A DNA stretch of 64,000 bases from Parapedobacter flavus (lineage in GTDB: Bacteria > Bacteroidota > Bacteroidia > Sphingobacteriales > Sphingobacteriaceae). Position 1 is the first letter of the stretch, and every line of letters starts with the position of its first letter. Below are positions 41,581 to 50,576 of the stretch, one piece after another. The translations under genes were made by a program, and so were the position numbers. The stretch is taken from NCBI RefSeq assembly GCF_035818675.1, contig NZ_JAYKZZ010000001.1, positions 785,527 to 849,526 of the forward strand, read 5' to 3'. The notes under the pieces were generated by a model. It was not told where the DNA came from. It worked only from the letters and a program-made list of their open reading frames with translations, and searched no databases.

Positions 41581-42603
41581 ATGGCAACAAAACAGCAGGT
41601 TTTAGGGAAAATAGCAGATTTACTCAAGGATATTAACAACCAATTTGACAATTTGGAAAACGATACGGTAGCGGGAGATGGTTTGAAGACCGATCTTTTT
41701 GAGGCTACGGTAACTTATTTTGCGGCGAATGTAGCTGTATATAATAAATTGGAGAAAGCCGAAAGCGGAGCATTGGAAGAACCAATACAAGAGGTGGAGG
41801 ACAATCTTGAAGACCCGTCTGACGTTGATGGTGACACGGAGACCGATGTAGATACCGAAACGGCGGATTCGGACGAAATTGTTTTCACACCGGGTACTGA
41901 AGATGCGGAAACCGATACCTCACCGGAGGGCGAAAGTGAGGTGGATGAAATTGAGGTGGATGAACCGGAGATCGATACGGATGTTCCAAGCGATAGCGGC
42001 GACGGCGCGTATGATGAAGGCAATGACGAGGGCGATGATGAGCCAGTGGATGATAACGATGATGACATTACAACTAATGCAGCTGATGAGGTAGCAGAAG
42101 CGGCAGCCGCACCTCATCGTGAACCTGTGGTGGAAGAAGCAGAAGTCGAGGAAGAAAGTGAAGCAACGGAAAGCGAAGATGAAACCATTGCAGAAGAGGT
42201 TGTAATCGAACAAAAAGCCGTTGAAATCGATGCTGTTGATACACCGTCGACTTCTTCAGCCGATGACGAAAAACCGGCACGGCCACTCTCGCTCAACGAA
42301 CGCCTTTCAGCGCAGCGGAAGGCCGGCAGTGCCAATCCGTTAATGGCCGCTCAACATGATGGTGAACGGATTTCGGACATCAAATCGGCTATCAGCTTAA
42401 ATGATAAATTGCTCTTTATCAAAGATCTTTTTAATGGCTATAGCCTAGCCTATAGCGAAGCGATCGAATTGCTGAATAGGTATGACGATTTTGTGTCTGC
42501 CGACGGTTTCTTGCAGTCGAACTATGCTCAGAAAAACAATTGGGCCAACAAGCCGGAGACCGTCGATAAATTGTATGCGATCCTGCGGAAGCGATTCGGC
42601 TAG
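41581..42603 (+). CDS. Acidic low-complexity protein with conserved C-terminal domain
   Basis: 340 residues. Residues 1-60 form a helical start (VLGKIADLLKDINNQFDNLE). Residues about 60-225 are mostly Asp and Glu with Ser/Thr and hardly any Lys or Arg. The C-terminal 110 residues are compact: PLSLNERLSAQRKAGSANPL, SAISLNDKLLFIKDLFNGYS and YSEAIELLNRYDDF. The last part is repeatedly seen in Sphingobacteriales proteins of unknown function (from memory). The long acidic linker could bind cations or basic proteins or act as an entropic spacer. Function unknown. Confidence 0.8.
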   Translation: MATKQQVLGKIADLLKDINNQFDNLENDTVAGDGLKTDLFEATVTYFAANVAVYNKLEKAESGALEEPIQEVEDNLEDPSDVDGDTETDVDTETADSDEIVFTPGTEDAETDTSPEGESEVDEIEVDEPEIDTDVPSDSGDGAYDEGNDEGDDEPVDDNDDDITTNAADEVAEAAAAPHREPVVEEAEVEEESEATESEDETIAEEVVIEQKAVEIDAVDTPSTSSADDEKPARPLSLNERLSAQRKAGSANPLMAAQHDGERISDIKSAISLNDKLLFIKDLFNGYSLAYSEAIELLNRYDDFVSADGFLQSNYAQKNNWANKPETVDKLYAILRKRFG

Positions 42604-42620
42604 TTGTTGATCTTTTCTCG

Positions 42621-43634
42621 TTATTTTACACTCACCGCACCGTATCGTACGCTGACGCTCACGTCAGTATCCGCCGCTTTGTTCCAATAACCGGTGTAGC
42701 TGGCTGACGTATGGCTTTCGGCCTTGCTGTCGATATGGATACGGTTGTGATCATAATCAAACTTCCCATAGCTCACTGCAACGTCAAAATGGAAAGCGGC
42801 ATCGCTCAATGGCCTAATGTGGATATTGGAGTAGGCTGCAGCTACACTCGCTTTCTGCACCGAACTGCTAAGACCCATTTCAAACCCGCTGCTGTACCGC
42901 AGGCTGATATCGGCTTGCCGGTTGATTTTTCCGATTTTCCCACCGCTGGAATAATTCATCGCCAACGTGAGTTTTTCGGTTTCGGATAAGGTGAACCCAC
43001 CATAGCGCACACTTACGGACCCTTCATTCAGGTACTCAACATCTGCTGTCGAATAGGCTACTGATAAGGAATTGTTCAAACCATTCAATTGACCGGCATG
43101 CAGACTCCCGTAACTGACAGATACGTCAACGCGGCCATCGCGATCGGACAGTTCAATGGCGCCATATCGGTTGGCGAGGACCAGTTCATTTTTCTTGGGC
43201 AAATAGATGTCGTAGTCTACGCGCAAGGTACGGTCGCCCACACCGCTCGTCAATATAGACCACCAATTCGAGTCGCTCGACTCAATAACGGTTTCGAAGG
43301 AGATGTTACCGCCGGAACGGGATTCATCGATGCGTACGCGATCTAGCGCTTCCAGGGCCTGCCGCTCGGAGTTTTCAGCGGTACGCACGGTGACGATGAC
43401 CTTGACTTCGCTTTTTGCCCAATTGTGGGTGGTGATTTTACCATACCGGTTATCGACGCTAACGGATTGGCGGCTATTGATCGGATAGGAATATTCGGTT
43501 ACTCGTTCTTTTTGAAAGATAAAATTTGCGAGGGCGATTTTTTGTGCCAGCGGCTCGCGCTCGTGATCGATGGGAGCGAGATGCGACAATGGCAGCATCG
43601 AGAGTGCGATATAAACCTTAAATCTGTTCTTCAT
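42621..43634 (-). CDS. Exported beta-helical protein, DUF4097-like
   Basis: 337 residues from ATG 43634. After an N-terminal signal-like segment comes YPINSRQSVSVDNRYGKITT, then many short repeats of the kind LANRYGAIELSDRDGRVDVS and VAYSTADVEYLNEGSVSVRY. This is the stacked beta-strand pattern of putative auto-adhesin (DUF4097/DUF2807) proteins. It is the third gene of the ECF sigma, anti-sigma, adhesin operon on the minus strand and overlaps the anti-sigma gene by 17 bp. It probably lies in the periplasm or on the outer membrane; its role in the sigma circuit is unknown. Confidence 0.75.
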   Translation of the reverse strand: MKNRFKVYIALSMLPLSHLAPIDHEREPLAQKIALANFIFQKERVTEYSYPINSRQSVSVDNRYGKITTHNWAKSEVKVIVTVRTAENSERQALEALDRVRIDESRSGGNISFETVIESSDSNWWSILTSGVGDRTLRVDYDIYLPKKNELVLANRYGAIELSDRDGRVDVSVSYGSLHAGQLNGLNNSLSVAYSTADVEYLNEGSVSVRYGGFTLSETEKLTLAMNYSSGGKIGKINRQADISLRYSSGFEMGLSSSVQKASVAAAYSNIHIRPLSDAAFHFDVAVSYGKFDYDHNRIHIDSKAESHTSASYTGYWNKAADTDVSVSVRYGAVSVK

Positions 43635-44190
43635 GGGTTTGGTTTTTTGAGTCCCTGATATCATTCAATACATCCAATTGCTGGCTGAGTATATCAATTT
43701 GGGCTTGCAGGTTGCGTATCATGGCTTCTAATGTCAGCTCTCTATTTGGGCTTTTAGGGAACTCTTGTTTCAATACATCGTAATTTGATTCCATTTGATC
43801 GATCACCTTCGAAAATTCGCCATATAGCGCGGGGTTCGATGCCGCGATATAAGCAATCGAATCTTTCTTTTGAATGACCAATTGGGCATATATCTGTTGT
43901 TCTGCGGCTAAATCGGGATTTACCTTGCTATAGTCGAGGTAGGCCGCTCTTTTTCCGTATAAGTAAATCAGCATACCAACCGTGCCCACGAGAAACGTGA
44001 CGGCCGCAACTTTCAATACGTGCATAATCCATACACGCTTTCGACCTCGTGTTTCGGTTTTTTGGGGGGTCCGTTCATCCAGCGCGCCGGCAATCTCTTG
44101 CCAAAGGTGTAGGGGCGGGGTGGCCTCGTCAAACGCCTCCCTATTTTCTTGAATGAATGATTTCAAGTCCTTTCTCATGTCAGCTCCCAT
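43618..44190 (-). CDS. Probable membrane anti-sigma factor
   Basis: 190 residues from ATG 44190, or 186 from ATG 44178. The N-terminal cytoplasmic part (DLKSFIQENREAFDEATPP, then LWQEIAGAL) is the usual sigma-binding start of Bacteroidota anti-sigma proteins. One membrane helix (VAAVTFLVGTVGMLIYLYG) follows. The periplasmic part is a long helical region ending in a coiled coil (RNLQAQIDILSQQLDVLNDI). It overlaps the end of the sigma gene by 11 bp. It likely holds the ECF sigma factor at the membrane until a signal arrives. Confidence 0.7.
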   Translation of the reverse strand: MGADMRKDLKSFIQENREAFDEATPPLHLWQEIAGALDERTPQKTETRGRKRVWIMHVLKVAAVTFLVGTVGMLIYLYGKRAAYLDYSKVNPDLAAEQQIYAQLVIQKKDSIAYIAASNPALYGEFSKVIDQMESNYDVLKQEFPKSPNRELTLEAMIRNLQAQIDILSQQLDVLNDIRDSKNQTHEEQI

Positions 44191-44737
44191 GCTTGTCCAT
44201 TCCGTTTACTAAGTAATCCAGTAGCCTCCGCTTTCCCCGGAGGTACTGGCTCCGTGACGTCGCTTCGCTGATGCGTAGGATATGGGCGATTTCCTCGTGG
44301 TCATATCCTTCCAATAGATACAGCGTGAGCACTAACCGATACCCGTCGGGTAGTCGACTGATCGCCTGTTTGATGGTGGCCACCTGCAGTTCGATGTCGT
44401 TCTCACCATCTTCTTCATTTGCCGGCTCTTCACCAACCTCAAGCGGTTGCAATTCCAGTTTCCGTTTGCGCAACGTTGATATCGATTTGTTTATCACGAT
44501 TTGCTTCATCCAAAGACCGAATGTGCTCTCTTGACGGAAACTATCCAAACGGGCGAACGCATCAATAAACGCTTCTTGCAACACATCGGCGGCTTCAGCC
44601 TCATCTTGTACGATACGCAGGGCGGTATTATACATTGTTTTCGCGTATAAATTATACAATTTGAATTGCGATTGGCGGTCGCCCTGTTTGCAGGCCACTA
44701 CCAGTCCGTGATGCTTATCAGTGAATGAGGCTTCCAA
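44180..44737 (-). CDS. ECF RNA polymerase sigma factor
   Basis: 185 residues. Region 2 is AEAADVLQEAFIDAFARLDS with the preceding LYNLYAKTMYNTALRIV. Region 4 is AISRLPDGYRLVLTLYLLEG, then HEEIAHILRISEATSRSQYL as the DNA-binding helices. The start is a TTG at 44737: no ATG or GTG lies in frame and a stop occurs three codons upstream. A strong AGGAG followed by a 5-codon frame (ATG 44778 to TAA 44761) precedes it and may play a part in initiation. First gene of the sigma, anti-sigma, adhesin operon. Confidence 0.92.
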   Translation of the reverse strand: MEASFTDKHHGLVVACKQGDRQSQFKLYNLYAKTMYNTALRIVQDEAEAADVLQEAFIDAFARLDSFRQESTFGLWMKQIVINKSISTLRKRKLELQPLEVGEEPANEEDGENDIELQVATIKQAISRLPDGYRLVLTLYLLEGYDHEEIAHILRISEATSRSQYLRGKRRLLDYLVNGMDKHGS

Positions 44738-44883
44738 CGCGTTTTCTTAATATGATGCTTTTAGTTACGCAATTTCATCAGTTCTCCTATTCGCTTCCTT
44801 TCCTTTTGTCTAATAGACGTGGGTAACCCGGCCAATGTTGCATCATCGGTAAAATAAGTGAGCAGTATTTGAATGCCTTAGGC

Positions 44884-46083
44884 TTAGGACTTGCGACCGT
44901 CACCGTGGTCGAGGGCGTTAAGAATGATTTGGCAGGCCTTGGCGATATCGTCATCGCTGATAACGAGCGGCGGCGAAATACGCAACGCTGTTGCACAATG
45001 CAAAAACCAGTCGATAATAACCCCATTGTCTGCACAGTATTTACTCACACTCGCTACCTGTTCGAACGTGTCCAGCTGGATGCACAGCATAAAGCCGATT
45101 CCACGAATTTCGCGGATTGAGGGGTGCTGTAGGTGTTGGCGGAAGAGCTGGGCTTTCCGTTCAATATCATCGATAAGGTGTTCGTTGAGGATTACGTTGA
45201 GCGATGCCAATGCAGCCGCACAACTGACCGGATGGCCGCCAAAGGTGGTGATATGGCCCAGCATAGGGTTGTCTTTGATCACATCCATCACCGTTTTATT
45301 GGCCACGAATGCGCCGATCGGCATGCCGCCACCCATGCCTTTTGCCAGGAGCAAAATATCCGGTTCGATGCCGTAGTGTTGAAACGCGAATAGTTTGCCG
45401 GTGCGACCAAAGCCCGTTTGGATCTCATCGAAAATGAGTAAAGTACCCGTTTCATCGCAACGCTTACGCACCGCATGCATATAAGATTCATCGGGTACGC
45501 GTATGCCGGCCTCACCCTGCACCGCTTCTAGGATAACGGCAGCGGTGGAAGTATCGATTTTCGCGATGTCGCTGTGGTTATTGTAGCGGATGAAATCGAT
45601 TTCCGGTAGTAGGGGCGCGTAAGCTTGACGGTACGCTGGATTTCCGATAAGGCTCAAGGCGCCCTGAGTGCTGCCATGGTAGGCTTTTTCGGCAGCGAGG
45701 ATTCGGCGCCGACCCGTAAATTTCTTAGCGATTTTCATGGCACCTTCGGTAGCTTCCGTGCCCGAATTGGTGAAATAGACCGAGCCAAAACGCTCGGGAA
45801 GGACCGCAAGGAGCTGAGTTGCCAGAGCTACTTGCGGAGCTTGTACAAATTCGCCGTATACCGTTACATGCAGAAACCGTTCTAATTGGTTGGCTATGGC
45901 CTCAAGTACTTGCGGATGTCGGTGGCCGATATTGCTTACGGCAAAACCGGAGACCAGATCGATGTATCGCTTGCCGTCCGGGCCATATAGGTATACCCCT
46001 TCTGCGCGGTCTATTTCGATAAGTCGGGGTGAATTAGAAGTCTGGGCGGTATTCGCGAGAAAAAGCTGCCGATTACTAAGCAT
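44884..46083 (-). CDS. Class III PLP aminotransferase, acetylornithine/aspartate aminotransferase-like
   Basis: 399 residues from ATG 46083. Class III landmarks: GVYLYGPDGKRYIDLVSGFA, NIGHRHPQVLEAI, VYFTNSGTEATEGAMKIAK, AEKAYHGSTQGALSL, FDEIQTGFGRTGKLFA and the PLP Lys in LLAKGMGGGMPIGAF. It moves an amino group from a donor such as ornithine, GABA or another omega-amine to a keto acid. No arginine-biosynthesis genes are nearby, so ArgD is only one option. It follows the ECF-associated Spy-like gene by about 20 bp and may be co-transcribed with it. Confidence 0.85.
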   Translation of the reverse strand: MLSNRQLFLANTAQTSNSPRLIEIDRAEGVYLYGPDGKRYIDLVSGFAVSNIGHRHPQVLEAIANQLERFLHVTVYGEFVQAPQVALATQLLAVLPERFGSVYFTNSGTEATEGAMKIAKKFTGRRRILAAEKAYHGSTQGALSLIGNPAYRQAYAPLLPEIDFIRYNNHSDIAKIDTSTAAVILEAVQGEAGIRVPDESYMHAVRKRCDETGTLLIFDEIQTGFGRTGKLFAFQHYGIEPDILLLAKGMGGGMPIGAFVANKTVMDVIKDNPMLGHITTFGGHPVSCAAALASLNVILNEHLIDDIERKAQLFRQHLQHPSIREIRGIGFMLCIQLDTFEQVASVSKYCADNGVIIDWFLHCATALRISPPLVISDDDIAKACQIILNALDHGDGRKS

Positions 46084-46103
46084 ATGCAAAGCTACGGAAT
46101 ATT

Positions 46104-46580
46104 TTACGGACGGCCGCGATCGCGCCGCCGTTCCTGCAATTCGCGGAGTAGGTAATTCCGGAATTCCTCTTCGACCTCAAAGAATCGCGATGCCCGGGCT
46201 TGGCCAACAACCGCGGCAAAGCGTTTCCGGTACGTTTTTTTTACCTCTAGCTCCTTGGCATCGAAAGCAAGGACATCCCGATCAGTGCGGTTAAAACTGG
46301 CGCCGGGTATGGCGTTGTTCTTCAATTCGGATTTGCCACTGAGCCGCCTTGTTGAACGCCTTTCTTGCTTCAGCTTGTAGATTTCCTTGTGGTATTGATT
46401 ATACACCGGAAAGAATTTTTGGGCTTCAGACGGGGTTAGGTTCAGCGCCTTGGTGATAAACGCGATTTTCTCCGCCTCTATTCGCTCAAAACGCTCGGCC
46501 CTGCTTTCCTGTGCCACGGCTATGGTGACAGGCAGCAACAGCGCTAATGCGATGAGATGAAATGATTTTGCGACGGTCAT
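46104..46580 (-). CDS. Small secreted helical protein, Spy/CpxP-like sensor of the second ECF operon
   Basis: 158 residues. A signal peptide ends near AVAQES (24). The mature part is highly charged and helical: EKIAFITKALNLTPSEAQKF, FPVYNQYHKEIYKLKQERR, then KTYRKRFAAVVGQARASRFF and a basic C-terminus. The LTPSEAQKFFPVY pattern recalls LTxxQ-type Spy/CpxP chaperone sensors, which often sit third after an ECF sigma factor and anti-sigma factor in Bacteroidota. It starts 3 bp after the anti-sigma-like gene. Confidence 0.7.
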   Translation of the reverse strand: MTVAKSFHLIALALLLPVTIAVAQESRAERFERIEAEKIAFITKALNLTPSEAQKFFPVYNQYHKEIYKLKQERRSTRRLSGKSELKNNAIPGASFNRTDRDVLAFDAKELEVKKTYRKRFAAVVGQARASRFFEVEEEFRNYLLRELQERRRDRGRP

Positions 46581-46582
46581 TG

Positions 46583-47281
46583 CTACAACGTATGATTAAG
46601 GTATGCTTCAATATCTTCGTCGCTAATCCCTTCGCCAATGCTTTGTACATCAAAGTCGTCAAGCTGTTCGGAGATATAAATCATATCGTTTGGCGGGCCA
46701 TAAAGCTCCAGGTAATCGACGATTTGCTCATCCGGTACCGATGCCAACGGGCTTTTGGTTTCGGATGTATTTTGAGCGATTCTGAACATGCCGATTAATC
46801 CCAATACCAGCGCTATACTGGCCGCAGCGGCATAAGCCACCCATTTTGGGCGACGGAGTGTACGGACGGGTGGAGCGACTTGGTAGGTCTTTCGTTTAAT
46901 CCGGTGCGGCAGCGCGTAGAAGTAGCGCTCAGGCACGGTAAACCCGGTGTCGGTTACGCGTTCGTTGATTTTACAGATAGCACCCAGCTGTTGTTCCGAT
47001 GCACTGAAATAATTGTCTGGGACAACGAACCCCGATTCATTCACGGTAGCTTTCAATGCCTGTTCGGCGATTTTAGCGGTTATGCTATCCGCTAACTGCT
47101 CAAAATAACCATCAGGAATACCGAATGCTTTTGGGGGAATGTCTGCGTTTTTACACGTTTGGATGGTCCGGAGGTGCAAGTTTTCAAAGTAACCATTTGG
47201 CACGGTATACGGGTTCGCACGCCATACCTCGGGCAGTTTGCCGGAAACATCGACGTGGTGGTATGTGTGTTTTTCCTTCAT
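46583..47281 (-). CDS. Probable anti-sigma factor with V-P-x-x-Y-F repeats
   Basis: 232 residues. Four copies of a short repeat are spread through the N-terminal 125 residues: YTVPNGYFENL, FGIPDGYFEQL, FVVPDNYFSA and FTVPERYFYAL. One membrane helix follows (WVAYAAAASIALVLGLIGMF) and an acidic exported tail with EQIVDYLELYGPPNDMIYI. The position between an ECF sigma gene and a Spy-like gene points to an anti-sigma role. The repeats may be four sigma- or partner-binding hooks, but this is inference. Confidence 0.7.
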   Translation of the reverse strand: MKEKHTYHHVDVSGKLPEVWRANPYTVPNGYFENLHLRTIQTCKNADIPPKAFGIPDGYFEQLADSITAKIAEQALKATVNESGFVVPDNYFSASEQQLGAICKINERVTDTGFTVPERYFYALPHRIKRKTYQVAPPVRTLRRPKWVAYAAAASIALVLGLIGMFRIAQNTSETKSPLASVPDEQIVDYLELYGPPNDMIYISEQLDDFDVQSIGEGISDEDIEAYLNHTL

Positions 47282-47314
47282 GGTACTCCTTAGATGTTTC
47301 TGTTACGTGAAGGT

Positions 47315-47860
47315 TTAATCGTTTTCTTCAAAAAAATGGGCTATTTTCTTTACCGCCAGGTGGTACGACGCTTTTAGTGCCCCTACGCTGGTGCCCACAA
47401 TGTTAGATATCTCCTCGTATTTCAAATCATCAAAATATTTCATGTTAAACACCATGCGTTGTTTCTCCGGCAGCGTGATCAATGCCTGCTGTAGTTTCAG
47501 CTGCGCTTCGTCGCCGTTGAAATATGTCGTGTCGGTTAGCGTTTCAGCTAGATATGCAGAACTTTCATCGTCGAGCGATACTTGATGCCGCTGTTTCTTT
47601 TTATTGAGAAACGTGATGCACTCATTGGTTGCAATGCGGTATAACCAGGTATACAACTGCGCATCTTCCCGGAAGTTCTCCAAGTTCTTCCATACTTTGA
47701 TAAATATATCCTGAACTAGATCGTCGGCATCATCGTGATCGATGACCAAACGCCGCACGTGCCAATAGATTTTTTGCTGATATTTTTTCAGGAGCTGCCC
47801 AAATGCGTCATCCCGCGTGTGCTTATCCGCAAAACTTGCCAGTATCTGAGCGTCTTCCAT
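47315..47860 (-). CDS. ECF RNA polymerase sigma factor
   Basis: 181 residues. Region 2 is DADDLVQDIFIKVWKNLENF followed by LYTWLYRIATNECITFL. Region 4 is ALITLPEKQRMVFNMKYFDD and KYEEISNIVGTSVGALKASY. It heads a minus-strand operon with the anti-sigma-like (34 bp later) and Spy-like genes. It probably responds to envelope stress sensed by these two. It differs in sequence from the ECF factor at 44180, so they are unlikely to be recent duplicates. Confidence 0.93.
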   Translation of the reverse strand: MEDAQILASFADKHTRDDAFGQLLKKYQQKIYWHVRRLVIDHDDADDLVQDIFIKVWKNLENFREDAQLYTWLYRIATNECITFLNKKKQRHQVSLDDESSAYLAETLTDTTYFNGDEAQLKLQQALITLPEKQRMVFNMKYFDDLKYEEISNIVGTSVGALKASYHLAVKKIAHFFEEND

Positions 47861-47890
47861 ATCGTATGTGCGGCGTTCGTGCTTCGAATT

Positions 47891-48844
47891 CTACTTCCGT
47901 TTGAGCACACGCTGTACGGCAGCCACAATATTGGCGGCATTTAGTCCGTATTTTTCCATGAGTTGGGCCGGTGTTCCACTTTCGCCAAAGCTGTCATCCA
48001 CGGCAACGTATTCTTGTGGCGTTGGATTGTTTTTTGCCAACACCTGTGCAATACTGTCGCCAAGCCCACCAAGGCGGTTATGCTCTTCGGCAGTAACCAC
48101 GCATCCGGTCTTTGCTGCCGACTTCAATACCGCGTCTTCGTCCAGCGGCTTGATGGTGTGAATATTGATGATTTCCGCATCGATCCCCAGCTCCGCCAAC
48201 TGCTCGCCGGCTTGGATGGCTTCCCATACTAAGTGGCCGGTGGCAAAGATGCTTACATCGGCACCCTCGTTCACCATCCACGCCTTGCCAATCTCAAACT
48301 TTTGGTCTGGATCCGTAAAGATGGGTACAACCGGCCGGCCGAAGCGGAGGTAAACCGGGCCGTGGTGGTCGGCGATGGCGATGGTGGCCGCCTTGGTCTG
48401 GTTATAATCGCACGGATTGATGACCGTCATCCCCGGCAGCATTTTCATCAGTCCGATGTCTTCTAGGATTTGGTGGGTCGCACCGTCTTCACCCAGCGTC
48501 AAACCCGCATGCGATGCGCAGATTTTCACATTTTTATCGGAGTATGCGATCGATTGACGGATTTGGTCGTAAACGCGGCCGGTGGAGAAATTAGCGAACG
48601 TGCCCGTATAGGGGATCTTCCCGCCAATGGTCAACCCCGCGGCGATGCCCATCATATTAGCTTCTGCGATACCGATTTGGAAAAAACGTTCCGGAAATTC
48701 CTTAATGAAGTCGTTCATCTTGAGTGAGCCGACTAAATCGGCACAAAGTGCTACGACATCATCATTTTTTTTGCCTACTTCCAATAATCCCGCGCCAAAA
48801 CCTGAGCGAGTGTCTTTTTTATCTGTATATGTGTATTTTTTCAT
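47891..48844 (-). CDS. Transketolase, C-terminal subunit
   Basis: 317 residues, the size of the split transketolase C-subunit. The pyrimidine-binding part has TRSGFGAGLLEVGKKNDDVV, FFQIGIAEANMMGIAAGLTI and GLTLGEDGATHQILEDIGLM. The C-terminal third carries VVTAEEHNRLGGLGDSIAQV. It combines with the N-terminal subunit encoded just upstream to form the thiamine-diphosphate enzyme that moves two-carbon units in the pentose phosphate pathway. A 109-bp gap separates the two genes and holds no gene. Confidence 0.93.
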   Translation of the reverse strand: MKKYTYTDKKDTRSGFGAGLLEVGKKNDDVVALCADLVGSLKMNDFIKEFPERFFQIGIAEANMMGIAAGLTIGGKIPYTGTFANFSTGRVYDQIRQSIAYSDKNVKICASHAGLTLGEDGATHQILEDIGLMKMLPGMTVINPCDYNQTKAATIAIADHHGPVYLRFGRPVVPIFTDPDQKFEIGKAWMVNEGADVSIFATGHLVWEAIQAGEQLAELGIDAEIINIHTIKPLDEDAVLKSAAKTGCVVTAEEHNRLGGLGDSIAQVLAKNNPTPQEYVAVDDSFGESGTPAQLMEKYGLNAANIVAAVQRVLKRK

Positions 48845-48953
48845 CTAATGAAATTTGTCCTTTATCGGTGATGAAGCTTGCACAAATTAACTATTTCCTT
48901 TTGTTTATGGCAATTTATGCAGGTTTCATTCGTCTAACGTCTAGTGTCTGAAA

Positions 48954-49799
48954 TCAATAATCTCCCATTGTTTCTTCCAATTGGGAAAGCGCTGAAGCCA
49001 GTTGCTCATCATTAGGTGCTACGCCGTGCCATTTGTGCGAGCCCATCATAAAGTCTACGCCGTTCCCCATTTCCGTTTTCATGAGAATCATGACCGGTTT
49101 ACCTTTCCCGGTACGCGATTTGGCTTCGGCCAGTCCGGCCAATACCTCGCTCATTACATTGCCGTTCATCTCGAGCACGTCCCAGCCGAACGCTTCCCAT
49201 TTGGCTTTCAGATTGCCTAGCGACAACACTTGGTCTGTAGCCCCGTCGATCTGCTGGCCGTTGTAATCGATGGTGGCGATAAGGTTGTCCACTTTGTTAT
49301 GGGGTGCATATAAAGCGGCCTCCCAAATCTGGCCTTCCTGCTGTTCGCCATCACCCATCAGCACGTATACCAAACGGTCGTCGTTGTTGAGTTTTTTGGC
49401 CCGGGCAGCTCCGATAGCCACAGAAAGCCCCTGGCCTAACGACCCCGATGCAATCCGTATGCCCGGCAGCCCTTCGTGTGTGGTGGGGTGCCCTTGGAGC
49501 CGTGAATCGATTTTACGGAAGGTAGCTAATTCGCTTACGTCAAAATAGCCCGACCGGGCCAACGTACTGTAAAATACGGGTGAGATATGTCCGTTGGAGA
49601 GAAAAAATAAATCCTCGCCAATACCATCTATATCGAATCCGGATTTCCGCTCCATGGTACTGAAATACAGCGCCACGAAAAAATCTGTACAGCCAAGCGA
49701 CCCGCCGGGATGTCCCGATTGGCAAGCGTGGACCATCCGGACGATGTCTCGTCTTACTTGTGATGCAACTCGTTCTAATTTGGTGATTTCTTCGCTCAT
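48954..49799 (-). CDS. Transketolase, N-terminal subunit
   Basis: 281 residues. ThDP-binding landmarks: IVRMVHACQSGHPGGSLGCT, LFFLSNGHISPVFYSTLARS, ASGSLGQGLSVAIGAARAKK and the GDG/N motif VLMGDGEQQEGQIWEAA followed by LIATIDYNGQQIDGATDQV. It pairs with the C-subunit downstream. Split transketolases of this arrangement are common in Bacteroidota and archaea. Confidence 0.94.
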   Translation of the reverse strand: MSEEITKLERVASQVRRDIVRMVHACQSGHPGGSLGCTDFFVALYFSTMERKSGFDIDGIGEDLFFLSNGHISPVFYSTLARSGYFDVSELATFRKIDSRLQGHPTTHEGLPGIRIASGSLGQGLSVAIGAARAKKLNNDDRLVYVLMGDGEQQEGQIWEAALYAPHNKVDNLIATIDYNGQQIDGATDQVLSLGNLKAKWEAFGWDVLEMNGNVMSEVLAGLAEAKSRTGKGKPVMILMKTEMGNGVDFMMGSHKWHGVAPNDEQLASALSQLEETMGDY

Positions 49800-49886
49800 T
49801 ATAAAAAAGGGATTATTAACGATTTTGGCGCTAAAGTTAAGGATTAATTATGAGATTTCAGCCCCCAATTCGGAGCGTTGCATGCT

Positions 49887-50576
49887 TCAGAGTAACGGCT
49901 CCAGCACCTCCCATACATGCTCAGCCAGGATTTGGTGGCCTTCCTCGGTGGGGTGAATCCCATCTTGTTGGTTCAAATCGGTTTCGCCGGCCACATCGGC
50001 CAATAGGAAGGGTACAAAGGCCATGTCGTTTTCCTCCGCCAGTGCGGGGAATATCGCCGTGAATGCTTTTCCATAGTCGCCGCCCATGCTAGGTGGCACC
50101 ATCATACCGGTAAGCACCATTTTGCAGTCGGGATACTGCGTTTTTACTTTATCGATGATCTCTTGTAAGTTGGTGCTTGTTTCTTGTGTGGGTATGCCCC
50201 GTAGCCCGTCGTTAGCGCCCAACTCCAACACAAAGATGTCGACCTTCTCACGGAGCAGCCAGTCGATTCGCTCTTTTCCCGCCGCGGTCGTCTCACCGCT
50301 CAATCCGCCGTTGATGACCCGATAGGGGAGAGCAAGTGAATCTATCCACTGCTGGATAATACCTGGAAAGGCGAGTTCTTGGCTTTCGAGTCCATATCCG
50401 GCCGTTAAGCTGTTTCCGAAAAAGAGAATGTTTTTCGTCTGCTCTTTTGCCAAAGAGGTAGCCGGTTCTGGCGATGCTTTGGTAGGTTCTTTATTCGTCT
50501 GGTTGGATGGGCTACCGCAGGCAGCAACGAACAACAAGGTGCCAAAAACGATTTGCCATTTGAAATGCCTCATCAC
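49887..50576 (-). CDS. SGNH/GDSL esterase (arylesterase/TesA-like), lipoprotein
   Basis: 229 residues. The signal peptide ends in the lipobox LFVAACGS, so the protein is probably lipid-anchored. SGNH blocks are complete: block I FFGNSLTAGYG (Ser), block II INGGLSGETT (Gly), block III LGANDGLRG (Asn) and block V DGIHPTEEGHQ (Asp/His). It hydrolyses short esters or thioesters in the periplasm. Its start overlaps the stop of the Nfu gene by 4 bp, so the two are translated together although no functional link is obvious. Confidence 0.92.
   Translation of the reverse strand: MMRHFKWQIVFGTLLFVAACGSPSNQTNKEPTKASPEPATSLAKEQTKNILFFGNSLTAGYGLESQELAFPGIIQQWIDSLALPYRVINGGLSGETTAAGKERIDWLLREKVDIFVLELGANDGLRGIPTQETSTNLQEIIDKVKTQYPDCKMVLTGMMVPPSMGGDYGKAFTAIFPALAEENDMAFVPFLLADVAGETDLNQQDGIHPTEEGHQILAEHVWEVLEPLL

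Noticed and set aside
41715..42068. Minus-strand Ser-rich open frame of 117 codons
   Set aside because: It is only the complement of the Asp/Glu codon run of the acidic protein at 41581-42603.
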